In this document: positions 41,000 to 51,269 of the stretch, in pieces
Layout: every line of letters begins with the position of its first letter
How positions within the stretch are numbered: position 1 is the first letter of the stretch
Source: Gracilaria gracilis
Taxonomy: Eukaryota; Rhodophyta; Florideophyceae; Gracilariales; Gracilariaceae
DNA length: 64,000 bases
Direction of reading: 5' to 3'
Assembly (NCBI GenBank): GCA_030374805.1
Contig: JARGSG010000203.1
Coordinates: 248,001 to 312,000 of the forward strand
Made by a program: the position numbers and the translations under genes
Notes under the pieces: model-generated
What the model was told of the DNA's origin: nothing
The model's database searches: none
The model's input: only the letters and a program-made list of their open reading frames with translations

Positions 41000-41595
41000 T
41001 TCAACTTGTTTTTGTGTTCTAAACAGCCGCATTTGATCTTATTTGTCGAATTTGATGTTCTGTTAGTCTAAAATGTGAGATCTATGAGACTTTTGACTGT
41101 TGTAAGAGTACTTGGGCCGACCCAACCTGTATTGTTTGCGTTGTTGCTCGAGCAGATATGTAGATGAGAACTCAGTATTTACAGAGTGCCGCAAAGCAAC
41201 GCCATCTTTTTATCCGGTCGTGTCTCATTGCAGTCATAGAGGGGAGTTCTCCAACGGCATAATTTGTAGTTACTACAACTGCGGACTTTGTAGGTGATGC
41301 TGATTACGCACGAGCACGAAATCAGCAGTACAGCTGCAAGAAGGGCTCAAACTCATGGTAATTAACTTCGGAGAACTGCATTAAGTATGGGACTAAAAGG
41401 ATGGCAGGTGCTGTAAGATGAGGCATGGTGCAAAAGAGCGTTAAGGTTTATAATGCAAACAATGCGAACATATCCCACCACCACCCGGTGGCCAGTCTGT
41501 AAGAGATCTCACGGCCACCGCGATCACATGTAAATATCTACAACGATGAGACATAGACGGGATAAAAGAGCCACGTAGAGAAGGAAACAAAGTGG
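41000..41595. other. Intergenic, convergent gene ends
   Basis: Lies between the plus-strand TAF1 tail and the minus-strand gene ending at 41596. No feature seen apart from AT-rich 3' flanks. Confidence 0.5.
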
Positions 41596-43352
41596 TTAGT
41601 CATTCTGTGAAGAGTTCCCTGGTAGATTTTTTTTGCGAAACTCCCTGTAAACGTCCTTGTTCATCTGATAGGTATCCTTCGCGAATTCCTTGAGATCATT
41701 ATCGTCGCTAGCCATTGCGCACTTGTAGAGGTCCGCACTTGCCATAACTTCTGAGAACAGCTCGTTCAATTGTCGAGCCCGTACAGGCGCCTCCATCTTT
41801 TTCTTGAATGTTGTAGAGCTCTGCGCCTTTTGAATCTCCAATTGCTCCGCCATTATGTCGTTACACTTATCAAACCGCTTTGACACGTTCTCGAAACTAA
41901 CCAGCTCGGAGCTTTTTCTTTTCTTCGTCTGCGGTCTTGTTGACGATTCATTGACACTTTCGTCCACATCAGCCACACCCTCCTCAATACCCTCTGTTCC
42001 CCCTGTTCCTGAATGAATCAACTTCTTCGCCAACTGTATAAGCTCCGTATTCTCCTCTGAAAAACCCACACGGCAAACCAAGAAAATAACAAGTGTCCTA
42101 TTTGTCTCCGCAGTGTATCGTCCGAACCCGGAACACGGCAGAAATCTTGCTACACGAGTAGGATCGTTCTGCCTAGATGCCGACCAAGGATTGTATGTCT
42201 TGGTGAACTATTTCTTGGATGTATAAAATTGGTTTTTCAAAAGCGCCGCACCCCTGTGCCGCAATGGCCTTTTATTCGGGTCCACTTCATCCAAGTATTT
42301 AGCGAAAGATTCCCGTGAGTCTACATTCGGGTCGTTGAATAGTAATTCAATGACACCCCAGAAGGCATCCCTTGTCACCCGTGCACCCAGTTGTGCTCTA
42401 GTAAGCGTCGCTCTTGTGGAATTTAGAAGACCATGCCGGCACCGCTCGCCGTCGCGCAGAAGAACACACAGCCTTGCGAATTCTTTTAACGTAGAGCCCT
42501 GCGCTCTTTCGTTTTCTTGTTGTGCTTCATTCTCCGGCGAATCCAGTAGACGTGACATCTCTCTAAGTACTTCCTCTTTGTCTCCTGGGGATATGTTTGC
42601 GATAATGGACGGCACCTCTGGCAATATATTCCAAGTGTAAAACGATCTCTGCGCTTCAAATTTCCATCTGCTAAAATGCGCCAGCTTCTCGTTTCCGTCA
42701 ATAAGTTCATTCAAATTTACCCCTTTCCCATTCTGTATAGAAAATGAAAAAGTAACCGAGATATAAGTTCATTCTTAGACCGGTTCTTTTGCTTTAACTT
42801 CCAGTACTTGCTGATATTCCGAAGATCTTTAACCTGCTGTAGCAGTAAAAATGAATGAAAACGAACTACCCGGTCAGTTTCCTGAAATGCACATGACTGA
42901 AACTTCAAGAGCTCCTCATCGAGATTTCATTCATTGTTCGACGGTGTAGGTTGGTTAGAGTGGTTCGGTCCTGCTTCCTGACCTTCTTCTGGAACGTCGG
43001 CAACTTTGTAAATTCGTGAGATAGAACTGTGTCCGCGGGGGCTCCTACGAACCAAAGCACGGTGTTCTATAGTCTTCATGGCGCCACAGGGAGCAAGATG
43101 GTGAACGGAGGCTGGTGAACGATGAGAATTAGACGGAGTAGGTTTTTGAAGCAAAGGAACGAATAGACGTGGCTCGGGTGGTTGTGTGGGCTCTTGCGTT
43201 TGCGTGGAAATGCCGCGATAGTCGTTTGAATTCTGCGACGAGGCATATGGCAATAACTCTATCTCACTTCCAAGTGGAGGGGCATTATAAGAGTTCGACG
43301 CAGGGAGAAATAATGGAGGTGACGGCGTTTTTGTTGTTGTTGAATCCGCCAT
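41596..43352 (-). CDS. Unrecognised nuclear-type protein, in-frame stops or introns
   Basis: Starts at ATG 43352 (MADSTTTKTPSPP), with a Pro/Ser-rich N-terminus to about 42930. The same frame then has a TGA at 42927-42929 and continues (NLDEELLKFQSCAFQETDRVV). A GT-AG intron of 101 bp (42833-42733) joins QQ to NGKGVNLNELIDGNEK in phase 0. The middle exon (about 42732-42208) has TRDAFWGVIELLFNDPN and ends at a TAG (42208-42210). The same frame stays open beyond it (FTKTYNPWSASR...) to the final stop at 41596. The C-terminus is helical and basic (KKRKSSEL...FDKCNDIMAEQLEIQKAQ). I do not recognise the family. The two stops may mark undetected introns, sequencing errors or decay. Confidence 0.45.
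42733..42833 (-). other. Proposed intron (101 bp)
   Basis: Minus-strand gttaaag...ctatacag with a pyrimidine-rich 3' end (ttactttttcattttctatacag). Removing it joins two frames that are otherwise out of register. Confidence 0.55.
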
Positions 43353-43660
43353 TACGGAATTGGCACGAGGAGCAAAGTGCAGTGGTACTTGCAGATTATA
43401 ACACAAAGGCGGCTCGCAACGCAGAAAACTGCATTTAATCTACGCTCCCCCTTTTGCGAAGCACGGATTTTGGGAGCTCGTGTTCCCCCTTCATGTATAA
43501 TGCGCCCCAGCAGCCTTTGGTTTATTTAGAGAGATTAGGACCCGTCCGAGGTCCACAAAGCCCGAAATACTTTACGCTATGGTCGGAAACGGGGGCTTTA
43601 AGAAAAGAACTGGGTCAAAATCCAACGAGCCAATCACAAGGCGTAGTTTGAATTTACGTA

Positions 43661-43682
43661 GCATGGATTCATGAATCCATGC
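43661..43682. repeat. Perfect 22-bp palindrome at the start of repeat R3
   Basis: gcatggattc followed by atgaatccatgc reads the same on both strands. A decayed form accompanies the R3 copy at 31.73 kb, so the palindrome is part of the repeat. Confidence 0.9.
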
Positions 43683-43705
43683 TCTGTTAAGAACGGGCCT
43701 GATGC

Positions 43706-43827
43706 TCTGGAGCGTTCCGTTTCGGTGGAACAGTCTGCGCGAAGGAGACCACTTGGGTTCGTGCCAAATTTGAACTCAATGCAAGGAGGTACTACGAAGG
43801 TGCAAGGTTGCTTCACCTTGGTACTAT
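43706..43827 (+). repeat. Dispersed repeat R1, copy 2
   Basis: Direct counterpart of 28963-29090. Confidence 0.7.
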
Positions 43828-44504
43828 ACTGTTGGTTTGGGAACTGTTTGGTAGACTTGCCTCCTCAGGCATCGGAACCTCTGAGTTTGTGTTTGGAATA
43901 AGCAAGCTACTGTGCGGTATTTCGGCAGATACCCAGTGCAGTTCTTTACGGGATTGAGTCGTTCCACCGCTCCAAATGGTGACACCGGCTTGTACCATGT
44001 TCCGCATTAATAAAGAGGTGGGGACAATCGGTAACTAAACGAGGCTGGTGCTGAGCTGCCGAGTGGAAGTCATCTAACGCGAGACACCATAGTCAATGCG
44101 GTGCGTCACCTAAAAATTTTCTCGCTACGTTAGAACCAGAAGCACCAGCAACGATGGAGCAGCTCAGTGCGTCAAATTGAGGCTCCTAGTTGGCCTGACG
44201 CCATTTGTCGCGTTGAAGTGAAGGCAATTTCTTCCTCTGGTTGGTATCCCGCTCGTGCTGCTTCGCACTTTGCGCGTTGAGCTCAAAGTGGTCTGAACTG
44301 AAAAACGCCATTACTCTACGACGTCTCTTTTCTTTTTATCGAAGCGCTCCCGAGCTCCCTTGCACCGCATTTGCCTCCAACGGACGTCTTCCTCTCACTT
44401 TGCCCTCAATGATTAGGCATGTATTGTTTAGCACGTCATGACCTTTCCCAATCTCTCGCCTTTTACAACAAACTGCCCCATCGCCATCGAACACCATGTC
44501 GTGC

Positions 44505-44790
44505 TGAAGATAGACAGACAGGCATAATGTAGAGACAGTTGCGTACTTCAAGCATGTGTTGCGCTTCAAGCCGCGCGCTGCGTGTGATTAGGTTTGCAAC
44601 ACCCACACAAACGCAAGAGACAGTACGCAGGGCTTGAAGTAGGTATTAGTTTCGCTATAGAAGCCGACGTATAACGAAATACGTCTTCCAGAAGAGTCTG
44701 CGTGGCTCCTTAAAAGCCCTGCGGACAGATCAGTAAACTAAAGAGGACTCCCGTCAGGCGTCTGACTGAACATCTTCCTCCCTCTTCCCA
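44505..44790 (+). repeat. Dispersed repeat R2, copy 2: probable degenerate 5' LTR/leader of element IV
   Basis: Immediately precedes the element IV gag. Matches 29105-29345 inverted. Contains an extra internal duplication (gagacagttgcg...cttcaag and gagacagtacgc...cttgaag). The 3' LTR that would prove it lies outside the window. Confidence 0.5.
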
Positions 44791-44852
44791 GCCCTCTAGG
44801 CACCACATTTTTTTCAATTGACCACACAACTTTGTTTCGACTCTCCTACTGC

Positions 44853-45757
44853 ATGGGCGATGCCACCGGTTTGGCCGCATTGCTAAGGCGCCAGGAGACC
44901 GAGATGAATAGTTTATCTGCCTCGTTTCTGAAGGCAGAGGAAGAGTTCTACGAGCTAGCTACAGTAAATTTAGACGAACTGGACAGCGATAGACGGAAGA
45001 AATTTGACATGCGCCTCAAAGCCGTGGAGCAGAAGCGAGAGAGTATTATGAAGCACATCGAGGTGGCAAAGAAACGAATTCAAACGACATAGTCAATAAT
45101 TTCGCCTTCAGCAGTTAGCATAGATGCGGGAAATTCCGCCGGGTTCAATCGCCCGGCGAGGTATCGAATACCTCTTTTGCCCCCGTTCAGGGGTAGTGCA
45201 CCCTCAGCGATTAAGGATCCGTTTGAGTTCCTTGGGAAGGTCAAGGCCTTGCTCACTGCGCACTAAGTGCCACAAGACCGTTAGTCACCGGTATTGTTGA
45301 CTACGCTGAGTGGGTTTGACAGACAATGGACTGAAGAGAATCTAACCGGATCCGACTGAAGCGATCTGCACGACAAGTTTCTCCACCATTTTGAGTCACC
45401 CGAAATCAGAGACAAGCTCATTCGCGATCTTATGACAATCTCGCAGAGGTCATCGGAGTCTGTACAGGAGTACATGTACAGGAGTACAGCGATGGGGTTA
45501 CGAGTCTTATGTCACGCACCGCGCGCCGGGATGACGACGAGACACTAGTGGCCGTGTACATCCAAGGCCTGGATGGTAACCTACAGGACCTACTGCACGT
45601 AACTCGCGCGGCTACGTCCAACATGTGGAGGCGTACCAATCCTGGCAGGCCTCCTGTTTCGATATCTGACGAAACATCGAACGCAATCACACTGCATTCT
45701 TCCCGGTCGTCGCGTCAAAAGGCCGACCGCGGCTCTTCGTCTGTGAAATCTAAACAA
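44853..45757 (+). pseudogene. Element IV gag, part 1
   Basis: From ATG 44853: a helical, acidic N-terminus (LLRRQETEMNSLSASF, to a TAG at 45090), then a capsid-like region (PFEFLGKVKALL; DLHDKFLHHFESPEIR; LIRDLMTISQRSSESVQEY) with further in-frame stops, several of them at positions where Trp or Tyr is expected. A 14-bp tandem duplication (45461-45488) shifts the frame; beyond it the frame continues from 45509 (MSRTARRDDDETLVAVYIQGL) up to the insertion of element III. Confidence 0.75.
45461..45488 (+). repeat. 14-bp tandem duplication in element IV gag
   Basis: tgtacaggagtaca twice. A single copy would keep SVQEYSDGVTSLMSR in one frame. Confidence 0.95.
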
Positions 45758-46001
45758 TGTGACAAAGTAGTATGTACTACAAGCTGCTGTCTTCTTTAGT
45801 CATGACCTCTGTAGCGGCGCGTGACCTTCAAGCTAGGTTCGGTCACAGTTGCTCTCTGTTTCAACTGCAAGCCTGCTTTGAGGCGCAGTATAAATAAAGA
45901 GGTACGACCTGGACTGCTCCTCTTGCGTGGAGAGCAGCCAGCCACGACCCAACATCTCATCATCTTCCCGTATCATACAGTGCACTCGCCTCTGTATTAC
46001 A
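45758..46001 (+). repeat. 5' LTR of element III
   Basis: 244 bp, tgtgacaa...tattaca. TATAAATAA at 45889-45897 is a good TATA box. A tggtagcatcg primer-binding candidate begins at 46004. Confidence 0.95.
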
Positions 46002-46078
46002 TTTGGTAGCATCGTCTTTCGTTCCTCACCGCTGGAACGCATCACAACATCTTTCCTTTCACTGCTGCGTGTCCCAAG

Positions 46079-47365
46079 ATGCCGCTAGCCTGCCAGTCGA
46101 AACTTGGCCGCCGCGTTCCCACACCCACGCCGCCGTCCCAAGCAGCTTCGTCCCGTCGTTCGGCGTCTCTCCCGCCAGAACCACCACAGGTTTCAGCCGT
46201 CCCTGCCGAGGCACCGCCAGCAACCCAGTCGCTCTCTCACATGAGTCCAGCAGCTCTCCCCTTGGCGCAAATCAGCCACTCGAATTCAGAAGCTCCTGTC
46301 CCCGCCAATACAGGTAACACTGCTGCAATCAACGTTGCTTCTAACCACACGACATCTCCTCCTCCCCCTGCCGCTCTTCTGTCAATGATTCAGGAACAGC
46401 AGAACACCATGGCCTTGGTAGTTTCTCAATTGCAAGCTCTCCAGAACCGCATCGAAACTCCGCAAAGTGTTCCATCACCACAGTCTCTTACTCCAAGAGC
46501 TGGTCCGCCGGTCACAGCGTCGCATCCAACGAATCCTTCTACACCATCCCTCCTGCAGGTTCTGAAGTCCTCTAACTTTTCGACCTACCACGGCCGTGAC
46601 AGCGAGCGTACATCGATCAAAGTGCGTTCTTTTGTCTCCAACGTGCGCAAAGTAACCATCCTCTGTCCTTCAATCACAGCAGCACAAGAAGTACACATTG
46701 CGTCATGCCTGCTACGTGATAACGCGGACCATTGGTTCTCCCGCACGACGCGAGAAGGAGAGAACTTTCATACCCTCGAACAACTCCAGACTGCAATGAT
46801 GTCCGAATTCGTCCCTGCAAACGAGACTGCACTTGCGCGTGTCCAGCTTATCCGTATGAAGTACAGCGATGGCTCCCTTGAGAGCCATATCACAAAGTTT
46901 CGCGAGCTCGTAGATATCTGCAACACTCCAGTCACGGAAGCGTTCACCTTCTTCCAACTCAGCCTCCCTGTTCTTTTCAAAAAGAAGCTCTCCGTCCGCT
47001 TCCCAGATGGTACACCACCGAACATGGCCGAAGTGTACAACTTTGTGCGCACAGTCCACATCTCGGAGAAATGGAATGAAGGATCCCAACCGTCGTCCAC
47101 ATCATCGAAATCAAAGACGTCGAAGAACAAAGACCGTTCGTCGAAATCAGGATCTGGAAAGTCTACGGAACCGTCGTTGATTGGCAAGGATCTTTCTTCA
47201 GAGTGTTGGGGACCAGCCGATGTCCGCAACCCACTGGAGAATCGCATCTACCGCGCTCACGATCGTTGCATGAAGTGTGGAAAAGGACCTTGGAGTGATT
47301 CCTCCCACCCGTGTCGACTCAACGTGGCTGGAGCCTCCGGTCACAAGAATCGCTCGAAAAACTAG
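46079..47365 (+). CDS. gag: Gag of element III
   Basis: 428 residues from ATG 46079. Pro/Ser/Thr-rich N-terminus (to about residue 150), then a capsid-like core (LLQVLKSSNFSTYHGRDSER to about residue 330; contains CLLRDNADHWFSR, FVPANETALARVQLIRMKY and LESHITKFRELVDICN). A basic Ser/Lys linker and a variant zinc knuckle CMKCGKGPWSDSSHPC (CX2CX9HXC) end the protein. The last codons are tcg aaa aac TAG: gaaaaac (47356-47362) sits directly before the stop, inside the 67-nt overlap with the -1 pol frame, and is a plausible shift site. Confidence 0.92.
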   Translation: MPLACQSKLGRRVPTPTPPSQAASSRRSASLPPEPPQVSAVPAEAPPATQSLSHMSPAALPLAQISHSNSEAPVPANTGNTAAINVASNHTTSPPPPAALLSMIQEQQNTMALVVSQLQALQNRIETPQSVPSPQSLTPRAGPPVTASHPTNPSTPSLLQVLKSSNFSTYHGRDSERTSIKVRSFVSNVRKVTILCPSITAAQEVHIASCLLRDNADHWFSRTTREGENFHTLEQLQTAMMSEFVPANETALARVQLIRMKYSDGSLESHITKFRELVDICNTPVTEAFTFFQLSLPVLFKKKLSVRFPDGTPPNMAEVYNFVRTVHISEKWNEGSQPSSTSSKSKTSKNKDRSSKSGSGKSTEPSLIGKDLSSECWGPADVRNPLENRIYRAHDRCMKCGKGPWSDSSHPCRLNVAGASGHKNRSKN

Positions 47366-50300
47366 TCGAGCCGCACGCCGGTGCGGCACCGCTTGGCGCT
47401 CGATCGCTCCCAAAGCTTTCTGCTATCGACGCCAACCCCGTCGGCGAGATGATGTACTCTGGCACGCTCAATGGATCTCCAGTTGCCTTTCATCTGGACC
47501 CCGGAGCTTCACATGCCTTCGTCTCGCTGAACACTGCACACTTGTGCAACCTCTCCCTGGAACCTTCCGAATACCACCTCACCGAACTTGGCAACTCAAC
47601 AACTGTCCCAATTCATTTCCAGGCGACAGCTACGATCGCTCTACAGGCAGGGGAAGCCCCCGTTAAAGTCTATGTCATCGATATGAAAGACACGGATAAC
47701 GGGCTTCCACTCATCACCGTCGGGCGTCAATGGCTCCAACAGGTACGACCTCACGTCGATTGGTCATCGTACAGCCTAACCATTAAGCGCGCTAATGGTT
47801 CTCAAGCGAAAGTGCTGCCACGAAACCACTCTACCTCTTCGAAGCGAGTTGACAAACCAACGGTACCGACGATCACTTACAAGCGCATGCGCCGCCTCGT
47901 CAAGCAGCGCGGCTGTGAACTTTATGCGTTACGTCTGCGCCCTTCCACGTCCGTCGAATGCCACACCGAGCTGGCCTCTATCGTCGACGAGTTCGAGGAC
48001 GTCTTCAAGGAAGAGCTACCATACGAGCTGCCTCCGCAGCGCGGACAAGACTTTGAGATCAACCTCCGTCCGGGTGAACCCCCTCCTGTTCGACCCGTAA
48101 TCAGGCTCTCTACCGCAGAGCTAGACGTACTCCGCAACACCCTAGACGGGCTCCTTCGCAAAGGACTCATTCGCCCCTCCTCCTCACCGTTTGGCGCACC
48201 TGTTTTCTTCGTCAAGAAGAAGTCCGGCGAACTACGTATGGTCTGTGACTACCGTGCGCTGAATCGAATCACCATTCCAGACGCCACGCCTCTTCCCCTC
48301 ATCGATGAGGCTCTGGACCAAGTTGCAGGAGCTACCGTTTTTTCTCAGATAGACCTCGTAGGGGCCTATCACCAGATGCGCATCAAGGAAGAAGACTGCC
48401 ACAAGACCGCTATCAGGACTCGCTATGGCTCGTTCGAGTGGCGGGTACTGTGCTTCGGTCTCTGCAACGCACCAGCAGCTTTCTCGCGCCTCATCGCTTC
48501 CGCTCTACGCCATCTCAACGGACAATGCCTAGTGCTTTACCTCGACGACATTCTTGTCTACAGCCGCTCCATGGAAGAGCACAAAGAACATCTCCGTCAG
48601 TTATTCTCCGCTTTGCGAGAGCACAAGCTGTACGCTAGACCAAGCAAGTGCTCGTTCGGAGCGAACAAAGTGGAGTATCTAGGATTCACTGTCTCAGACA
48701 AAGGAGTCTCTACGCAGGAGCGTCTTGTTTCTTCAGTACGCGACTGGCCAACGCCCAAGAATCTGAAGAACGTGCAGCAATTCGTGGGCCTCGCCAACTT
48801 CTACCGTCGCTTCGTCAAGGGATATGCCGCGATCTTACAGCCACTCACAGACCTTCTCCGCTCTCATACGTTTGAGTGGACGCCCTCGCAACAGTCTGCG
48901 TTTGATTCGATCAAGGCTGCCCTCACTTCTGCACCTGTTATTGCGCATCCAGACCCTACAAAGCCGTTCGTTCTGGCCACCGACGCATCCAAGCATGCAG
49001 TTGGTGCAACTCTGTCACAGGACGGACACCCTATTGCTTACCTCTCACACCGTCTTTCTCCGTCAGAGAGCAATTGGGACACCGGGGACCAAGAGCTCTT
49101 GGCCGTGATGATCGCGCTCCGCGTGTGGGGTCCGTACCTTCGTGGACGTCGTTTTCTTCTACAGACCGACCACGACCCGATCCGCTATCTTCAATCAAAG
49201 TCAAAGCTCACCGGCCGACAATGTCGTTGGCTTGATGAGATCCAGGAACATTCATTCGAGGTTGAACACCTCCCTGGAAAGCGCAATGTGGTACCCGACG
49301 CGCTTAGCCGCCGCCCTGACCACCTTCCCATTCTCCGCTCGCTTACCATCTGTATTCTGGATCTGCATGCCCGCGTTCGAGCACTCTACACATCCGACCC
49401 CTTGGCTCGCGACATCTTGTCCGGACCTTCAACGCAAAACAACAGTTCTCCTAGGTCACGCCGTATATCCACAAACTTCTCTGTCTGCGACGGAATAATA
49501 TACTGGGCAGGCACTGGTTCTCTTCGCCTGTACATCCCGGAAGGCATCCTCCGTGACGAGCTCACAGGCTATTTCCACGGTATCGGTCATGTCGGCGCAG
49601 ACAAGACATACTTCAACGCAGCTCGAAGTGTTTATTGGCCACAAATGTACCGCTACATTTTGCGCTTTGTACGTCAGTGCCGCAGTTGCCAGTCGAACAA
49701 GCCAGTCTGCAAACCACCGCAAGGACTTCTGCAACCGTTACCAATCCCCAATCGCTGCTGGGAGATCGTCACCTTCGATTTTCTCACCGAACTTCCCACC
49801 ACTTGCAATGGGTACGATGCCATCCTAGTAATTGTGGACAAACTCTCCAAACAGTCCATATTTGTCCCGACGAAGAAGACTGCCAGCGCTCAAGACACCG
49901 CATTTCTCTTCGAATATCACCTCTTCGCCAAACACGGAGTTCCCCACACCTTGGTATCGGACAGAGACCCCAAGGTAGCATCAAGGTTTTGGAAAACTCT
50001 CACTCAACTTCTGAATGTACGAAGCAATACATCGACGGCCGACCATCCCCAAACGGACGGCCAATCCGAGAACCTAATCCGCACTCTGTCTGCTATGCTT
50101 CGCTCGTTAATACAGGCCGCACCTTCGGATTGGGACACCATGCTCCCTACTCTCGAGTTTGAATATAACACCTCGCGTCACAGCAGCACTCGGCTTTCCC
50201 CCTTTGAAGTCGCTCTTGGCTACAATCCACACACACCAGTTACTCGTACCCTTGGACAATGTTCCGATCGTTCTCAGTCAGCTGACGACTACGTTAGCAG

Positions 50301-50862
50301 ACGACAGGCGATGGTCACTCTGGCGCGCGAACACCTGGCAAAGGCCAGCTGCAATCAGAAGTTTTATGCTGACCGCAGTCGCCGCGATGTATCCTTTGAA
50401 CCAGGAATGCTTGTCCTTCTCCGCGCTGATAATCTCTCACTTACACGCCGCTCGTCGCTTCCGAAGAAGTGGCAACCTCGTTTTATCGGCCCCTTTCGTA
50501 TACAAGAACGTCTTGGGCCAGTAACCTATCGTATCGAGTTACCATGTACCATGCGACGCGCGCATAACGTCTTCCATGTCGCGAAGCTCCGCTTGTTTCA
50601 CGATGATAACAAGGGCCCGTTAGATATCGTGATCGACAACGACGGTGCAATCGAACAGGAAGTCGAAGAGATTATTGCGCGCAAACGCTTTAATCGACGT
50701 GTCTTTTACTTAGTTCGCTTCGTTGGCGAATCGTCCGAGGACGCAGCCTGGCTACCGCGTACAGCTCTCCGCAATTGTGCCGAATCTCTCAAGAACTTTT
50801 TGGCTACTCAGGCTTCGACGAGGACGTCTTTAGCCAAAGACCGGGCGAATGTGACAAAGTAG
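47299..50862 (+). CDS. pol: Pol of element III (PR-RT-RH-IN-chromodomain)
   Basis: About 1,187 codons in the -1 frame to gag, opening after a TGA at 47296 and lacking a nearby ATG, so expression by frameshifting is likely. Protease: FHLDPGASHAFVS, with Asp-Pro-Gly rather than the usual Asp-Thr/Ser-Gly. RT: YLDDILVYS (48538). RNase H: ATDASKHAVGATL (about 48979). Integrase: HGIGHVGADK...CRSCQ zinc region, then core Asp in TFDFLTELP, Asp in VSDRDPK and Glu in HPQTDGQSEN. C-terminus: chromodomain VEEIIARKRFNRRVFYLVRF...AAWLP. The stop TAG lies inside the 3' LTR (50860-50862). No breaks seen; probably autonomous. Confidence 0.93.
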   Translation, partial: FLPPVSTQRGWSLRSQESLEKLVEPHAGAAPLGARSLPKLSAIDANPVGEMMYSGTLNGSPVAFHLDPGASHAFVSLNTAHLCNLSLEPSEYHLTELGNSTTVPIHFQATATIALQAGEAPVKVYVIDMKDTDNGLPLITVGRQWLQQVRPHVDWSSYSLTIKRANGSQAKVLPRNHSTSSKRVDKPTVPTITYKRMRRLVKQRGCELYALRLRPSTSVECHTELASIVDEFEDVFKEELPYELPPQRGQDFEINLRPGEPPPVRPVIRLSTAELDVLRNTLDGLLRKGLIRPSSSPFGAPVFFVKKKSGELRMVCDYRALNRITIPDATPLPLIDEALDQVAGATVFSQIDLVGAYHQMRIKEEDCHKTAIRTRYGSFEWRVLCFGLCNAPAAFSRLIASALRHLNGQCLVLYLDDILVYSRSMEEHKEHLRQLFSALREHKLYARPSKCSFGANKVEYLGFTVSDKGVSTQERLVSSVRDWPTPKNLKNVQQFVGLANFYRRFVKGYAAILQPLTDLLRSHTFEWTPSQQSAFDSIKAALTSAPVIAHPDPTKPFVLATDASKHAVGATLSQDGHPIAYLSHRLSPSESNWDTGDQELLAVMIALRVWGPYLRGRRFLLQTDHDPIRYLQSKSKLTGRQCRWLDEIQEHSFEVEHLPGKRNVVPDALSRRPDHLPILRSLTICILDLHARVRALYTSDPLARDILSGPSTQNNSSPRSRRISTNFSVCDGIIYWAGTGSLRLYIPEGILRDELTGYFHGIGHVGADKTYFNAARSVYWPQMYRYILRFVRQCRSCQSNKPVCKPPQGLLQPLPIPNRCWEIVTFDFLTELPTTCNGYDAILVIVDKLSKQSIFVPTKKTASAQDTAFLFEYHLFAKHGVPHTLVSDRDPKVASRFWKTLTQLLNVRSNTSTADHPQTDGQSENLIRTLSAMLRSLIQAAPSDWDTMLPTLEFEYNTSRHSSTRLSPFEVALGYNPHTPVTRTLGQCSDRSQSADDYVSRRQAMVTLAREHLAKASCNQKFYADRSRRDVSFEPGMLVLLRADNLSLTRRSSLPKKWQPRFIGPFRIQERLGPVTYRIELPCTMRRAHNVFHVAKLRLFHDDNKGPLDIVIDNDGAIEQEVEEIIARKRFNRRVFYLVRFVGESSEDAAWLPRTALRNCAESLKNFLATQASTRTSLAKDRANVTK

Positions 50863-51093
50863 TATGTACTACAAGCTGCTGTCTTCTTTAGTCATGACCT
50901 CTGTAGCGGCGCGTGACCTTCAAGCTAGGTTCGGTCACAGTTGCTCTCTGTTTCAACTGCAAGCCTGCTTTGAGGCGCAGTATAAATAAAGAGGTACGAC
51001 CTGGACTGCTCCTCTTGCGTGGAGAGCAGCCAGCCACGACCCAACATCTCATCATCTTCCCGTATCATACAGTGCACTCGCCTCTGTATTACA
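50850..51093 (+). repeat. 3' LTR of element III
   Basis: 244 bp, identical to the 5' copy by eye, followed by TSD aacaa. Confidence 0.95.
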
Positions 51094-51098
51094 AACAA

Positions 51099-51269
51099 CA
51101 AAAGAGCACGAGCGGGAGGAAACGTCCTGTTGGGCGCAACCCATCCATTAGCTACGAACCTGACCGGGCTCAATTGATGACAAAGGAGTCGTCGCAAAAG
51201 AAGGAGAAGCTCGATTCAGTTACCAGACAGCAACAGTGGAAAGACCGGAAGTGCTTTTCGTGCAAAAAG
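51099..51269 (+). pseudogene. Element IV gag, part 2
   Basis: Basic nucleocapsid linker (KSTSGRKRPVG; QQQWKDRK) ending in CFSCKK, the first half of a zinc knuckle, where element II is inserted. In frame with part 1 when element III and one target copy are ignored. Confidence 0.8.

Larger units (their letters stand above)
43407..44504. other. Repeat-bearing intergenic region
   Basis: No gene. Holds the 22-bp palindrome at 43661-43682, repeat R3 (43661-43701) and repeat R1 (43706-43827), both with copies near 28.9-31.7 kb. The rest is featureless. Confidence 0.5.
45758..51093 (+). mobile_element. Element III: very young, intact Ty3/Gypsy chromovirus
   Basis: 5,336 bp. LTRs of 244 bp at both ends with no difference that I can see; TSD aacaa at 45753-45757 and 51094-51098. 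gag and pol open throughout. Inserted in gag of element IV. No antisense gene: pol runs 13 nt into the 3' LTR, leaving no spacer. Confidence 0.96.

Noticed and set aside
36000-43400. Stop-codon reassignment to explain in-frame TAG/TGA
   Set aside because: All three stop codons occur inside coding frames together with frameshifts, and the intact genes of elements I and III terminate normally with TAG or TAA.
46712-47247. Minus-strand frames of 125-159 codons opposite element III gag
   Set aside because: Shadows of the gag frame; not conserved in form with the antisense genes of elements I and II and located in gag, not after pol.
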